Assembly (NCBI GenBank): GCA_963716925.1
Contig: CAVQUX010000010.1
Coordinates: 1,674,001-1,738,000, forward strand
Length of the DNA: 64,000 nt
Source of the DNA: DAISKN01 sp963716925
GTDB lineage: Bacteria; Acidobacteriota; Vicinamibacteria; Marinacidobacterales; SMYC01
Direction of reading: 5' to 3'
Part shown: piece by piece, positions 1 through 9,190 of the stretch
Layout of the letters: every line of letters begins with the position of its first letter
How positions within the stretch are numbered: the first letter of the stretch is position 1
Program-made: the position numbers and the translations under genes
The notes under the pieces: generated by a model
The model's input: the letters and a program-made list of their open reading frames with translations, nothing else
What the model was told of the DNA's origin: nothing
Databases searched by the model: none

Positions 1-30
1 GGCGTGAGCCTCGAGGGGAGCGTCGGATAA
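1..30 (+). CDS. sufB: SufB C-terminus (partial, cut by window edge)
   Basis: The first nine codons read in frame as GVSLEGSVG and end in TAA at 28-30. This agrees with the conserved LEGSVG-type tail I know from SufB proteins, and sufB normally precedes sufC. SufB is the scaffold subunit of the SufBCD complex that builds Fe-S clusters in the cytosol. Only the tail is present, so the call rests on this short motif plus the position seven bases before the sufC start. Confidence 0.7.
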   Translation, partial: GVSLEGSVG

Positions 31-37
31 AGGAATC

Positions 38-790
38 ATGCTCGAAATCAAGAACCTTCATGCGAACGTGGACGGACGGGAGATCCTCCACGGAATCGAT
101 CTGACCATCCGGGCGGGCGAGGTGCACGCCTTGATGGGACCGAACGGCTCGGGAAAGAGCACCCTCTCCCAGGTGCTCGCGGGACGGGAAACGTACCAGG
201 TGACCGAGGGGAGCGTGACCTATCTGGGCCGGGACCTTCTCGCGATGACCCCCGAGGAGCGCGCTCACCAGGGCGTCTTTCTCGCGTTCCAGTATCCGGT
301 GGAGATCCCGGGGGTGAACAATACGTATTTCCTCAAGGCGGCGTTGAACGCCAACCGCAAGGCCCGGGGCGAGGAACCGCTCGACGCCATGGACTTCCTC
401 AAGCTCGTCCGGGAAAAGGTGAAGCTCGTCGAGCTCGACGAGGACCTCATCAACCGGCCGGTGAACGAGGGGTTCTCCGGAGGGGAGAAGAAGCGGAACG
501 AGATCTTCCAGATGGCGGTCCTGGAGCCGAAGTTCGCGGTCCTGGACGAGACCGACTCCGGCCTCGATATCGACGCTCTCAAGATCGTCGCCAACGGCGT
601 GAACGCTCTTCGCGGGCCCGAACGGGCGATGCTGGTCATCACTCACTACCAGAGGCTCCTGAACCACATCGTGCCCGACTTCGTCCACGTGCTCTCCGAA
701 GGCCGCATCGTGGCTTCGGGCGGAAAAGAGTTGGCCCTCAAGCTCGAGCAGGAGGGCTACGGCTGGCTCGAAGCCGGGGCGCGCCGATGA
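38..790 (+). CDS. sufC: Fe-S cluster assembly ATPase SufC
   Basis: 250 aa, the usual SufC length. It is the ABC-type ATPase of the SufBCD scaffold and powers cluster assembly or transfer in the cytosol; it has no membrane segment. Walker A is GPNGSGKST at residues 34-42, the signature is FSGGEKKRNE, and Walker B is FAVLDETDSGLD, which has the SufC-type DETDSGLD variant. The H-loop lies in LVITHYQRLL. The stop overlaps the sufD start (ATGA at 787-790), so the two are translationally coupled in one operon with sufB upstream and sufS, sufU and sufT downstream. Confidence 0.97.
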   Translation: MLEIKNLHANVDGREILHGIDLTIRAGEVHALMGPNGSGKSTLSQVLAGRETYQVTEGSVTYLGRDLLAMTPEERAHQGVFLAFQYPVEIPGVNNTYFLKAALNANRKARGEEPLDAMDFLKLVREKVKLVELDEDLINRPVNEGFSGGEKKRNEIFQMAVLEPKFAVLDETDSGLDIDALKIVANGVNALRGPERAMLVITHYQRLLNHIVPDFVHVLSEGRIVASGGKELALKLEQEGYGWLEAGARR

Positions 791-2103
791 GCACCACGGC
801 CTCGACGGGCGCCATCGACTCCTTCCGGCGCCACTTTCTCGACCACGCCGGTCGACGGCTTGGACAGGAGCCACCCTGGCTCTCGCTCGTGAGGCGGGAA
901 GCGTTCGAAAGGTTCCTCGACCGGGGCTTCCCGACGACGAACGACGAAGACTGGCGTTTCACGAACGTGGCCCCCCTGGCGTCGATGGAGTTCTCCCTCG
1001 ACGCCGGCGGGGGGCGCGAGCGCGCGTCGTCCCTGTTGAGGTCCCACCTGGGAGATTGGGATCGCCACGAGATCGTTTTCATCAATGGGTGCTTTTCGCC
1101 CGCGTTGTCGGCAATCGGGGCGCTCCCTCCGGGTGTCGTCATCGAGAGCCTCGCCGCGGCTCTCGAAAGCCATCCGGAGGAGGTCGAGGCGGTTCTGAGC
1201 CTGAATCCGCCGGAGGGCTCGACGGCGTTCTCCGACCTCAACCGCGCGTTCCTCGCGGACGGAGCCTTCGTGCTGGTGCCGGAGGGACTGGTTCTGAGTC
1301 GGCCGATCCACATCGTCCACGTGACGTCGGTGGAGAGGCCGGCGGTGAGCCACCCCCACCATATCGTCCTCGTCGAGCGGGGGGCGGAAGCGCTCGTGGT
1401 CGAGAGCTATCTCGGCGACGACGGTCCTTCTTACTTCACCAACGCATCCGCGGAAATCGTCGCCGCGGGCGGCGCGAGCATCGACCATTACCGCATCCAG
1501 AGGGAAGGTGAGAGCGCCTTCCACATCGGCAGCCAGCGGCTCCTTCAGGCTTCCGGAGCGGCGCTCCAGAACCATTCGCTGTCACTGGGCGCGCGGCTCT
1601 CCCGGATCGACATCGCGAGCCTCCTCGATGGAGAGGGGGCCGACCTCACGCTCAACGGCCTCTACGTGGTGAAAGGAACGCAGCACGTGGACCACCACAC
1701 CGTCATCGATCACAAGAAGCCGCACGGCACCAGCCGCGAGCTCTACAAGGGAGTTCTCAGCGATTCCGCGAGCGGGGTCTTCAACGGACGCATCATCGTG
1801 AGACCGGGAGCGCAGAAGACCAACGCCCAGCAGACGAACAAGAACCTCTTGCTCTCCGAGGAAGCGCTGGTCAATACCAACCCCCAGCTGGAGATCCTGG
1901 CCGACGACGTGAAGTGCGCGCACGGAGCCACCATCGGACAGCTCGACAAGGACGCCCTGTTCTATCTCCGCAGCCGTGGAATCGGCCGTGAAGAGGCGAC
2001 GAGCATTCTCACCCGGGGGTTCATCGCCGACTTGAGCGAGAGAATCCGGATCGCGGCCGTCCGGAACGCGGTGCGCCGGTTCGTATTCGCAGAGGCGGCC
2101 TGA
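787..2103 (+). CDS. sufD: Fe-S cluster assembly protein SufD
   Basis: 438 aa. It is the SufB paralogue that completes the SufBC2D scaffold. The N-terminal helical part holds NDEDWRFTNVAPL, typical of SufD. The C-terminal beta-helix carries HHTVIDHKKPHGTSRELYKG and the stretch KTNAQQTNKNLLLSEEA, with the late motif DVKCAHGATIGQ. The ATG overlaps the sufC stop by four bases and eleven bases separate its stop from sufS. Its order directly between sufC and sufS is the common SUF arrangement. Confidence 0.95.
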   Translation: MSTTASTGAIDSFRRHFLDHAGRRLGQEPPWLSLVRREAFERFLDRGFPTTNDEDWRFTNVAPLASMEFSLDAGGGRERASSLLRSHLGDWDRHEIVFINGCFSPALSAIGALPPGVVIESLAAALESHPEEVEAVLSLNPPEGSTAFSDLNRAFLADGAFVLVPEGLVLSRPIHIVHVTSVERPAVSHPHHIVLVERGAEALVVESYLGDDGPSYFTNASAEIVAAGGASIDHYRIQREGESAFHIGSQRLLQASGAALQNHSLSLGARLSRIDIASLLDGEGADLTLNGLYVVKGTQHVDHHTVIDHKKPHGTSRELYKGVLSDSASGVFNGRIIVRPGAQKTNAQQTNKNLLLSEEALVNTNPQLEILADDVKCAHGATIGQLDKDALFYLRSRGIGREEATSILTRGFIADLSERIRIAAVRNAVRRFVFAEAA

Positions 2104-2114
2104 AGGAGAAGTCC

Positions 2115-3392
2115 ATGAGCACCAGCGGTCAGACCGAAATCGCGACCCGCAAGGAGGCGCCGAAGCGCCCGTTCGACGTCGAGCGCGTGCGTGCGGACTT
2201 CCCCGGGCTCCATCAGAGCATCAAGGGAAAGCCCCTGGTCTATCTCGACAATGCCGCGAGCGCTCAGAAGCCGCGCCAGGTCCTGGACGCGATGATGCGG
2301 CTCTACTCGCACGACTACGCCAACATCCATCGAGGAGTGCACGAGCTCTCGGAGCGTTCGACGAAGGCCTACGAGAGCGCGCGGCTCAAGGCGCTGCGTT
2401 TTCTCAACGCCGCTTCCGAGCGCGAGATCATCTTCGTGCGGGGCACGACCGAGGGGATCAACCTCGTCGCTCAGACCTACGGGCGGGTGAACGTGGGGGA
2501 GGGGGACGAGGTCCTCATCACCCACATGGAGCACCACTCGAACATCGTCCCCTGGCAGATGCTCTGCGAGGAGAAGCGGGCGCATCTGAAAGTGGTTCCG
2601 ATCGACGACCGGGGCGACATGGACATGGACGCCTTCCAGAGGCTCCTCGGCCCGAGGACGAAGATCGTCTCTCTCGCCCACGTCTCGAACGCCCTCGGGA
2701 CCATCAACCCGGTGCGAACGGTCGTCGAGCTCGCCCATGAGAAGGGCGTCCCGGTCCTCATCGACGGCGCCCAGGCCGCGCCTCATCTTCCAATCGACGT
2801 CGCCGCCCTGGGGTGCGACTTCTATACCGTCTCCGGTCACAAGATGTTCGGCCCTTCGGGGGTCGGCATCCTGTACGGGAGAGAGGCGATTCTCGAGAAG
2901 ATGCCGCCGTACCAGGGCGGGGGCGACATGATCGCCTCGGTCACTTTCGAGAAGACGACCTACAACCGGCTACCGTTCCGATTCGAAGCGGGAACGCCCA
3001 ATATCGCGGGAGTGGTGGGACTGGGCGCGGCGATGGACTACCTGACCGAGATCGGCCTCGACGCCATCACCGCCTACGAAGAGGAGCTTCTCGACTACGG
3101 AACCGAGCGGCTGCGCTCGGTTCCGGGCCTTCGGATCGTAGGCGAAGCACGGCACAAGGCGAGCGTCCTCTCGTTCGTTCTCGATTCGGTCCATCCTCAC
3201 GACATCGGCACCATCCTGGACCAGGAGGGGATCGCCGTCCGCACCGGGCACCACTGCGCTCAACCGGTGATGGACCGATTCGGCCTGCCAGCCACGGCGC
3301 GGGCGTCTCTCGCGCTCTACAATACCCGGGAGGAGATCGACCGGCTGGTTTCCGGGCTTCACACCGTGCGCGAGGTTTTCGGCCTAAAGTAA
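2115..3392 (+). CDS. sufS: Cysteine desulfurase SufS (group II)
   Basis: 425 aa PLP enzyme that takes sulfur from L-cysteine, leaving alanine, and hands the persulfide to SufU. The Schiff-base lysine is Lys243 in VSGHKMFGPSG, and the active-site cysteine is Cys381 in RTGHHCAQP, the short-loop form of group II SufS. The N-terminal YLDNAASAQKP is the family signature. AGGAG (2104-2108) precedes the ATG. It is seven bases upstream of sufU, which fits a SufS-SufU partner pair of the Gram-positive/Acidobacteria type rather than SufE. Confidence 0.97.
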   Translation: MSTSGQTEIATRKEAPKRPFDVERVRADFPGLHQSIKGKPLVYLDNAASAQKPRQVLDAMMRLYSHDYANIHRGVHELSERSTKAYESARLKALRFLNAASEREIIFVRGTTEGINLVAQTYGRVNVGEGDEVLITHMEHHSNIVPWQMLCEEKRAHLKVVPIDDRGDMDMDAFQRLLGPRTKIVSLAHVSNALGTINPVRTVVELAHEKGVPVLIDGAQAAPHLPIDVAALGCDFYTVSGHKMFGPSGVGILYGREAILEKMPPYQGGGDMIASVTFEKTTYNRLPFRFEAGTPNIAGVVGLGAAMDYLTEIGLDAITAYEEELLDYGTERLRSVPGLRIVGEARHKASVLSFVLDSVHPHDIGTILDQEGIAVRTGHHCAQPVMDRFGLPATARASLALYNTREEIDRLVSGLHTVREVFGLK

Positions 3393-3398
3393 ACGACG

Positions 3399-3851
3399 AT
3401 GAACGACAGTCTTCGCGAGCTCTACCAGGAAGTGATTCTCGACCACAGCAAGAACCCGCGGAATTTCCGGGCGCTCCCAGGCGCTTCCCGGCAGGCGAAG
3501 GGCTACAACCCTCTGTGCGGCGATCGGATCTCGATCTTCGTCGACGTCGAGAACGGCGTCGTCCGAAACGTCGGATTCCAGGGAGCGGGCTGCGCCATCT
3601 CGACCGCTTCGGCGTCGATGATGACCGAGGCGCTCAAGGGAAAGACGGAAGCGGAGGCGGAGAAGCTCTTCACCGCGTTTCACGACCTGGTCACGGGGAA
3701 ATCGGAGCTGGTCGACGGGGACGGCCTCGGCAAGCTGGCGGTCTTCGCCGGGGTCAGCGATTATCCGGTCCGGGTGAAGTGCGCGACTCTCGCGTGGCAT
3801 ACGCTCAAAGCCGCGCTGGCGCAGCAGGAAGAAGCGGTCTCGACGGAGTAG
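3399..3851 (+). CDS. sufU: SufU sulfur-transfer protein
   Basis: 150 aa IscU-fold protein. The three conserved cysteines are Cys40 (NPLCGDR), Cys65 (GAGCAIS) and Cys128 (VKCATLAW), and Asp42 completes the zinc site. The insert between Cys65 and Cys128 (about 100-126) is the mark of SufU as opposed to IscU, so it most likely accepts persulfide from SufS rather than acting as the main scaffold. It sits between sufS and sufT with spacings of six and three bases, in the same operon. Confidence 0.94.
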   Translation: MNDSLRELYQEVILDHSKNPRNFRALPGASRQAKGYNPLCGDRISIFVDVENGVVRNVGFQGAGCAISTASASMMTEALKGKTEAEAEKLFTAFHDLVTGKSELVDGDGLGKLAVFAGVSDYPVRVKCATLAWHTLKAALAQQEEAVSTE

Positions 3852-3854
3852 ACG

Positions 3855-4205
3855 ATGGAGCCAACTGAACCGGTTGAACCTGTTGAACAAGTCCAGAAGA
3901 CCACGAGCCTCGAAGAGCAGATCGTCGACGTCATCAAGACGTGCTACGACCCGGAAATACCCGTCAACATCTACGAGCTCGGTCTCATCTACAAAATCGA
4001 AGTCGGCCTGGACGGCGACGTCGCGATCGACATGACCTTGACCTCGCCCGCCTGTCCCGCGGCGGGATCGCTGCCTCCGGAGGTCGAGAGGAAGGTCGCC
4101 GAGCTTCCAGGCGTGCGCTCCGCCAAGGTCAGCGTCGTGTGGGAGCCGGTCTGGACTCCCGAGAAGATGACCGAGGCGGCGAAGCTTCAGCTCGGTATGT
4201 TCTGA
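3855..4205 (+). CDS. sufT: SufT-like MIP18/DUF59 Fe-S maturation protein
   Basis: 116 aa, last gene of the SUF operon. The DUF59 core begins at YDPEIPVNIYELGLIY and continues through the segment TSPACPAAGSLP, where the conserved cysteine lies, to the VWEPVWTPEKMTEAAKLQLG tail. Family members help mature Fe-S proteins when demand is high; the exact step is not settled. The N-terminus has a repeated EPVEPVE-type stretch (residues 2-13) that is probably disordered. Spacing of three bases after sufU supports co-transcription. Confidence 0.9.
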   Translation: MEPTEPVEPVEQVQKTTSLEEQIVDVIKTCYDPEIPVNIYELGLIYKIEVGLDGDVAIDMTLTSPACPAAGSLPPEVERKVAELPGVRSAKVSVVWEPVWTPEKMTEAAKLQLGMF

Positions 4206-4393
4206 ACGGCTCTCGGTTCTCAGTTCTCAATCATCGGCTCCGCGGTCAGGAGAACTCTCCAGGTCTCCGCCGCGAGCCCCTGGATCCTGGCGCTTCCTTC
4301 GGTCAAAGGATGAGCGCGGGATCGGCCTCGACATTTGCGATCGACTCGGCGATGCTTCGGCCGGACCATCCAGCCGAATAGGTTCGCGAGCAA

Positions 4394-7066
4394 ATGTCCA
4401 AGGCGCACTCCACCGTCCTCCCCAAATCCCTCATCGCCGCCATTCGGCACGATAAACCGCATGTCCAGGTCTCACCCATCGTGCTCGAGTCCGCGTCGAT
4501 GAACGTCACTGACGTCTACAAGCGATTTGCCACCGGTCCCGAGGGATTGACAGCGAGAAAGGCAAGCATGCGGCTGGCCAGGCACGGCCCGAACGTCCTG
4601 GCCAAGGACCAGCGAATCGGAGTGGGCAAGCTGATCTGGCACGCGGTGCTGAACCCTCTGGTGGTCCTGCTCACCGTCCTCGCGACCCTCTCATTCGCAA
4701 CCGGCGACTTACGAGCCGGGACGGTGATGTCGCTCATGATCGTCCTGGGCGTGGGATTGAATCTCCTTCAGGAGGCCAAGGCCGACCGCGCAGCGGCCAA
4801 GCTCAAGTCCATGATCTCGGTTACGGCCACGGTGATCCGCGACGGCCAGCCTCGAGAAATCGCGGTGTCCCAGCTGGTCCCGGGCGACGTCGTCACCCTG
4901 GCCGCCGGGGACATGATCCCCGCCGACGTACGCCTGCTCGCGGCGAAGGACTTGTTCGTAATCCAGAGCTCGCTCACGGGCGAGACGTTCCCCGTCGAGA
5001 AATTCGAGGTGGAAAAGAACGCCGCGACCATCGTACCCGTCGAGCTGAGCAGCATAGCGTTCCTTGGCACCAGCGTCGACAGCGGCTCGGCGATGGGGGT
5101 GGTGGTGGCCACGGGGAAGGAGACGTACCTCGGCGGCATGGCTCAGTCGCTCTCGGAGCCGCCAACGGAGACCGCATTCGACAAGGGGATCGCGAGCTTC
5201 ACCTGGCTGATGCTGCGCTTCGTCCTGGTGATGGTGCCCCTGGTCTTCGTCATCAATGGTCTCACCAAAGGCAACTGGAGCGAGGCCTTCTTCTTCGCCG
5301 TCGCCGTGGCCGTCGGCCTGACTCCCGAGATGCTGCCGATGATTGTGACGGTCTGCCTGTCGCAAGGGGCCCTCGCGATGAGCCGCAAGAAGGTGATCGT
5401 CAAGCGGATGAACTCCATTCAGAACCTCGGAGCGATGGACGTGCTCTGCACCGACAAGACCGGCACGCTCACGATGGATCGCGTCATCCTGGAGAGGCAC
5501 TGCGACGTGGCACTGAAAGAGGACGACGGAGTGCTCGCACTGGCCTACATGAACAGCCACTTCCAGACCGGCCTCAAGAACGTCCTGGATCGTGCGGTGC
5601 TCGCCCATACCGAGACCCGCACCCACGCCAAGATTCGCGAATATGACAAGGTGGACGAAATCCCCTTCGACTTTCAGCGTCGGATCATGTCGGTCGTGGT
5701 TCGAACACCCGAAGGCAAGGACCGCGTCATCAGCAAGGGGGCCCCCGAGGCCATCTTTCCCCGATGCGCGAATTTCGAGCTCGACGGGAAGCTCTATCCG
5801 ATGGATCACGACCACATCGACGAGATGAAGAGGGAGTATGGGCGGCTATCGGCCGACGGCTTCCGGGTGCTGGCCATCGCCAGCAAGGACATCGTGCCTC
5901 GCGGTGCCGTCGCGGGGGACGCCACGCCTTATTCAAAGGCCGATGAATGCGACCTCGTTCTGAACGGCTACGTTGCCTTCCTCGATCCGCCCAAGGAGAC
6001 CGCCACCGCGGCGGTCAAGGCGCTACAGGGCCACGGCGTTGCCGTCAAGGTCGTCACCGGCGACAACGACCTGGTGGCCCGCAAAATCTGTAAAGAAGTC
6101 GGGGTGTCAACGGAATTCGTCCTCCTCGGCAGCGACGTCGAAGCGATGAGCGACGACCAGCTCGCCGAGAGCGCCTTGCGAACCACGCTGTTTGCTCGCG
6201 TTTCACCGGCACACAAGCAGCGAATCATCAAGGCCTTACAATCCCGAAAGCACATCGTCGGATTCATGGGTGACGGCATCAACGATGCGCCGGCGCTGCG
6301 GACGGCCGACGTAGGGATCAGCGTGGATACGGCCGTCGACATCGCCAAAGAGTCGGCGGACATGATTCTGCTCGAAAAGTCCCTGCTGGTCCTGGAGGCG
6401 GGAGTCGTCGAGGGGCGCAAGGTATTCGCAAATATCCTCAAGTACGTCCGCATGGGCGCGAGCAGCAACTTCGGCAACATGTTCAGCGTCCTCGGAGCGA
6501 GCGTCTTCGTTCCTTTCCTGCCGATGGCGCCGATTCAGATCCTCGCCAACAACCTGCTCTACGACATCAGTCAGACCGCTACCCCCACCGACGACGTGGA
6601 CCCCGAGCAGATCGAGAAGCCCCGCCCGTGGGACATGAAGCAGCTCGCGCGGTTCATCGTCTTCATCGGGCCCTGCTCGTCAATCTTCGACTACACGACG
6701 TATCTCATGATGCTCTACGTCTTCAACTGCTGGAACACCAGCACGCCCGGGGCCGCAGCTCACAGCGAGAGCTTGTTTCAGACGGGGTGGTTCGTGGAGA
6801 GCTTGCTCACTCAGACGATAATCATTCACATCATCCGCACCAACAAGATCCCGTTCCTCCAGAGCCGCTCCTCGTGGCCGGTGCTGGTGACGTCATTGGT
6901 CATCAGCGCGGTCGGCATCGCCATCCCGTTCACGCCGCTGGGGGTCCATCTCGGATTTACGCCGCTTCCATCGTTGTACTGGCCGCTGCTCGCGCTCTCG
7001 CTTCTGTGCTACGTCGTTCTGACTCAACTGGTCAAGATGTGGCTGCTGCGGAGAGGGTGGATTTGA
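4394..7066 (+). CDS. mgtA: P-type ATPase, Mg2+-transporting (MgtA/MgtB-like, P3B)
   Basis: 890 aa inner-membrane cation pump. The phosphorylated residue is Asp354 in DKTGTLT, the actuator motif is SSLTGETFPVEK, and the hinge is VTGDNDLVARK followed by MGDGINDAPALR. The first helix pair starts near residue 75 and six C-terminal helices follow about residue 680. The membrane motif NNLLYDISQ is typical of MgtA/MgtB Mg2+ importers. An in-frame ATG at residue 36 is a weaker alternative start. The 188 bases upstream show no riboswitch that I can recognise. It faces the VIT-family gene tail to tail. Confidence 0.9.
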   Translation: MSKAHSTVLPKSLIAAIRHDKPHVQVSPIVLESASMNVTDVYKRFATGPEGLTARKASMRLARHGPNVLAKDQRIGVGKLIWHAVLNPLVVLLTVLATLSFATGDLRAGTVMSLMIVLGVGLNLLQEAKADRAAAKLKSMISVTATVIRDGQPREIAVSQLVPGDVVTLAAGDMIPADVRLLAAKDLFVIQSSLTGETFPVEKFEVEKNAATIVPVELSSIAFLGTSVDSGSAMGVVVATGKETYLGGMAQSLSEPPTETAFDKGIASFTWLMLRFVLVMVPLVFVINGLTKGNWSEAFFFAVAVAVGLTPEMLPMIVTVCLSQGALAMSRKKVIVKRMNSIQNLGAMDVLCTDKTGTLTMDRVILERHCDVALKEDDGVLALAYMNSHFQTGLKNVLDRAVLAHTETRTHAKIREYDKVDEIPFDFQRRIMSVVVRTPEGKDRVISKGAPEAIFPRCANFELDGKLYPMDHDHIDEMKREYGRLSADGFRVLAIASKDIVPRGAVAGDATPYSKADECDLVLNGYVAFLDPPKETATAAVKALQGHGVAVKVVTGDNDLVARKICKEVGVSTEFVLLGSDVEAMSDDQLAESALRTTLFARVSPAHKQRIIKALQSRKHIVGFMGDGINDAPALRTADVGISVDTAVDIAKESADMILLEKSLLVLEAGVVEGRKVFANILKYVRMGASSNFGNMFSVLGASVFVPFLPMAPIQILANNLLYDISQTATPTDDVDPEQIEKPRPWDMKQLARFIVFIGPCSSIFDYTTYLMMLYVFNCWNTSTPGAAAHSESLFQTGWFVESLLTQTIIIHIIRTNKIPFLQSRSSWPVLVTSLVISAVGIAIPFTPLGVHLGFTPLPSLYWPLLALSLLCYVVLTQLVKMWLLRRGWI

Positions 7067-7078
7067 ACGACACGAGCT

Positions 7079-7774
7079 TCAAACAACTGCCCCGAACAGA
7101 GCACCCACCCCCGCCGTGAGGGCCATCGCAAGAGCACCCCAGAACATGACCCGCAAGGCGGCCTTCGTTACGGGAGCACCGCCGGCATAGGCCCCGAACC
7201 CGCCGAGGAGCCCGAGAAACGCGATGGATGTTCCTATCACAACGGGGATCAAAGCCGTCGTGGGAGTCGCGAGGGTGGTCAGGAGCGGCATCGCCGCACC
7301 CACCGCGAACGTCGCCGCCGAAGCCAGGGCCGCCTGAACCGGCCGGGCGCTCAGGGTTTCGGAGATGCCGAGTTCGTCGCGCGCGTGAGCGGTCAACGCA
7401 TCGTGGGCCATCAGCTGATCGGAAACCTGTTTCGCCAGCGGAGCATCGAGGCCGCGCTTGACGTAGATCGCGGCCAGTTCCTCACGTTCGTGCTCGAAGT
7501 CGGCAACGAGCTCCTTGCGCTCGCGCTCGATGTCGGCCGTTTCCGTGTCCGCCTGGGAGCTGACCGAAACGTACTCGCCGGCCGCCATCGACATCGCCCC
7601 CGCGACCAGGCCGGCGACTCCCGCGACCAGAATGTCGCTTCTGCCGGCGTTCGCCGCGGCAACTCCAACCACGAGACTTGCGGTGGAAACGATTCCGTCG
7701 TTCGCGCCGAGCACCGCGGCCCGCAGCCAGCCGATGCGGGCCGTACGGTGCCTTTCCAGATGGAGTGTTCTCAC
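7079..7774 (-). CDS. VIT1/CCC1 family Fe2+/Mn2+ transporter
   Basis: 231 aa membrane protein. Residues 18-45 carry the family's GANDGIVSTASLVVGV helix; the next helix has GAMSMAAGEYVSVSSQ. A charged cytosolic stretch (about 75-130, ERERKELVADFEHER) is the metal-binding insert, and three more helices complete the fold. The family moves ferrous iron or manganese out of the cytosol or into compartments. It converges on the Mg2+ ATPase with twelve bases between stops, so the two are separate transcripts. Confidence 0.9.
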   Translation of the reverse strand: MRTLHLERHRTARIGWLRAAVLGANDGIVSTASLVVGVAAANAGRSDILVAGVAGLVAGAMSMAAGEYVSVSSQADTETADIERERKELVADFEHEREELAAIYVKRGLDAPLAKQVSDQLMAHDALTAHARDELGISETLSARPVQAALASAATFAVGAAMPLLTTLATPTTALIPVVIGTSIAFLGLLGGFGAYAGGAPVTKAALRVMFWGALAMALTAGVGALFGAVV

Positions 7775-7796
7775 GCCCTTTGTCCCTTATCGGTCG

Positions 7797-8207
7797 TCAG
7801 CGCGACCTGCGATTGGAGTTGTCCATGTCGGATCTGATCCACCACTTTCCACTGGCATCCTTCATCAGCGTGAGGGTGAACTTGCCGTCGTCTTCTTTCC
7901 CCTTCGCGCTCGTGTACCCGCCGAGGATATAGCCGACCGCGCCTTCCATCGCGTAGGCGATGGCGCGCAGGGAGAGCGGGCCGCCCTGTCCCTGGTAGTG
8001 CTGCTCGATGGCGGCTCGACCGCGAACGGGCGGCTGACCACCCGCGAGCACGAAGCCGTCCTCGGCGAAGAGCCCCGCGAGCGCTTTCGCGTCGCGCGCG
8101 GCCCAGGCGGTCTCGTAATCGACGAGGACCCGGGAGAGCTCGGGCGGGAGCTCCACCGTGGGCTCCGCGGTCAGGAGAATCGCGAACAGGGAAAATGCAC
8201 TCGGCAT
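7797..8207 (-). CDS. Exported NTF2-like / DUF4440 protein
   Basis: 136 aa. A short hydrophobic N-terminus (SAFSLFAILLTAEP) looks like a signal peptide. The rest has the DUF4440/SnoaL-like pattern: a helix with DYETAWAARDAKALAGLFAEDGFVL, then RGRAAIEQHYQ, then beta strands ending KWWIRSDMDN. Members are small alpha+beta barrels of varied or unknown role, so no reaction is assigned. It lies 22 bases downstream of the VIT gene start region on the same strand but with its own start. Confidence 0.75.
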   Translation of the reverse strand: MPSAFSLFAILLTAEPTVELPPELSRVLVDYETAWAARDAKALAGLFAEDGFVLAGGQPPVRGRAAIEQHYQGQGGPLSLRAIAYAMEGAVGYILGGYTSAKGKEDDGKFTLTLMKDASGKWWIRSDMDNSNRRSR

Positions 8208-8270
8208 GCGGGATAGTATCGATACCTGCGTTTTGGCGGCAACTCGGGCCGCGGAGGCGGAGACCTCCGA

Positions 8271-9143
8271 TCAAGGAAGCGGAATCACCGCCCCGACTCC
8301 AGCAGAGTCGAATCTCTCCCGGAAGCGATCCCGGAACACCGCGAAGCCGAGCTCGCTCGTGCAATGCCCGGGGGCGACTCGCTCGATTCGAAGTCCGTCG
8401 TGGAGCAGCGTGGCGGTGCGCTCGACTTCCTCACGAGAGGTGAGAACCAGGTGGAAGCCTCCGGTGACGGTAAAGAGGTCGGAGTCGATCTTCGCGGCCT
8501 CCTCGAGAATCTTCTCGACGCCGGGATGAGAGCAGCCGACGACGACCGCCAGACCCTCCGGAGTTCGAATCGCGAGAGAGACCTCGTTCATCTCCATCGT
8601 GCCCGGCTTCTGCGACTTCGTCGTGATGGCGTAGAAGCCGGGGAAGATCTCCATGGTCCCGGTTACGATCTCGAATCGACCTCTTTCCCAGGGTGTTCCC
8701 GAGACCCACTTCTCCGGCGGGCGGCCTCCGTAGTAGCGGAGATGAGAGGGGAGATCGGGATAGGGCGCAAGAAACTCCTTGGGCGCGCGGCCCTTGAAGA
8801 AAGCACCTTCCTGAGGGGTGAAGATCCGGACGTCCGGGTTCACCTCGAGGAGATAGCCGAGACCCGTGGTGTGATCGCCGTGTCGGTGCGAAATGAAGAC
8901 CGCGTCGAGCCGAGTAAGGTCGACCCCGAGCGCTTTCACGTTGCGCTCGAAGATTGCGGCGTCGTTTCCGGTGTCGAACAGGATTCGCTTGCCGCCGTAC
9001 TCGACCAGCGCGGCGAAGCCCCAGTCTCTCTCGAGCTCGGAGGGCGCGCCGAAGGCGTCGTAGAGAACGGTGACCCGACGGGGTTCCTGAGCTTCCAGAG
9101 CGGGGGCGAGAAGCAGGACCGCTCCAACCGCCATCCGGATCAT
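8271..9143 (-). CDS. Exported MBL-fold metallo-hydrolase (COG1237-like)
   Basis: 290 aa. Signal peptide MIRMAVGAVLLLAPALEA followed by a metallo-beta-lactamase domain. The metal motif is SHRHGDHTTGL near residue 85, with later ligands in VVGCSHPGVE, GGFHLV and VAPGHCTSE. This pattern matches the group annotated as 7,8-dihydropterin-6-methyl-4-(beta-D-ribofuranosyl)-aminobenzene 5'-phosphate synthase-like, but the signal peptide argues for a periplasmic hydrolase of unknown substrate. It is divergent from the selenoprotein candidate; 47 bases separate the starts. Confidence 0.85.
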   Translation of the reverse strand: MIRMAVGAVLLLAPALEAQEPRRVTVLYDAFGAPSELERDWGFAALVEYGGKRILFDTGNDAAIFERNVKALGVDLTRLDAVFISHRHGDHTTGLGYLLEVNPDVRIFTPQEGAFFKGRAPKEFLAPYPDLPSHLRYYGGRPPEKWVSGTPWERGRFEIVTGTMEIFPGFYAITTKSQKPGTMEMNEVSLAIRTPEGLAVVVGCSHPGVEKILEEAAKIDSDLFTVTGGFHLVLTSREEVERTATLLHDGLRIERVAPGHCTSELGFAVFRDRFRERFDSAGVGAVIPLP

Positions 9144-9159
9144 CGAGTCGACAGTCTAA

Positions 9160-9165
9160 TATAAT
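9160..9165 (+). promoter_or_regulatory. Perfect -10 box (TATAAT) for the selenoprotein candidate
   Basis: TATAAT stands out in a GC-rich intergenic gap, 25 bases before the TTG start at 9191. The matching -35 region (GGATCA, 9137-9142, 17 bases upstream) is poor, so this is either an extended or an activated promoter. A GGGAGG ribosome site follows at 9178-9183. Confidence 0.5.
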
Positions 9166-9190
9166 CCTCACGCCGAAGGGAGGATCGCCT

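Noticed and set aside
4236..4254. A 19-base string (GGCTCCGCGGTCAGGAGAA) repeated at 8161-8179
   Set aside because: One copy lies in a gene gap and the other inside the signal peptide region of the NTF2-like gene. No longer homology surrounds them, so chance or a trivial remnant is more likely than a functional repeat.
4206..4393. Magnesium riboswitch upstream of the Mg2+-type ATPase
   Set aside because: The 188 bases show no recognisable M-box or mgtA leader pattern and no clear terminator; without a covariance search I cannot support it.
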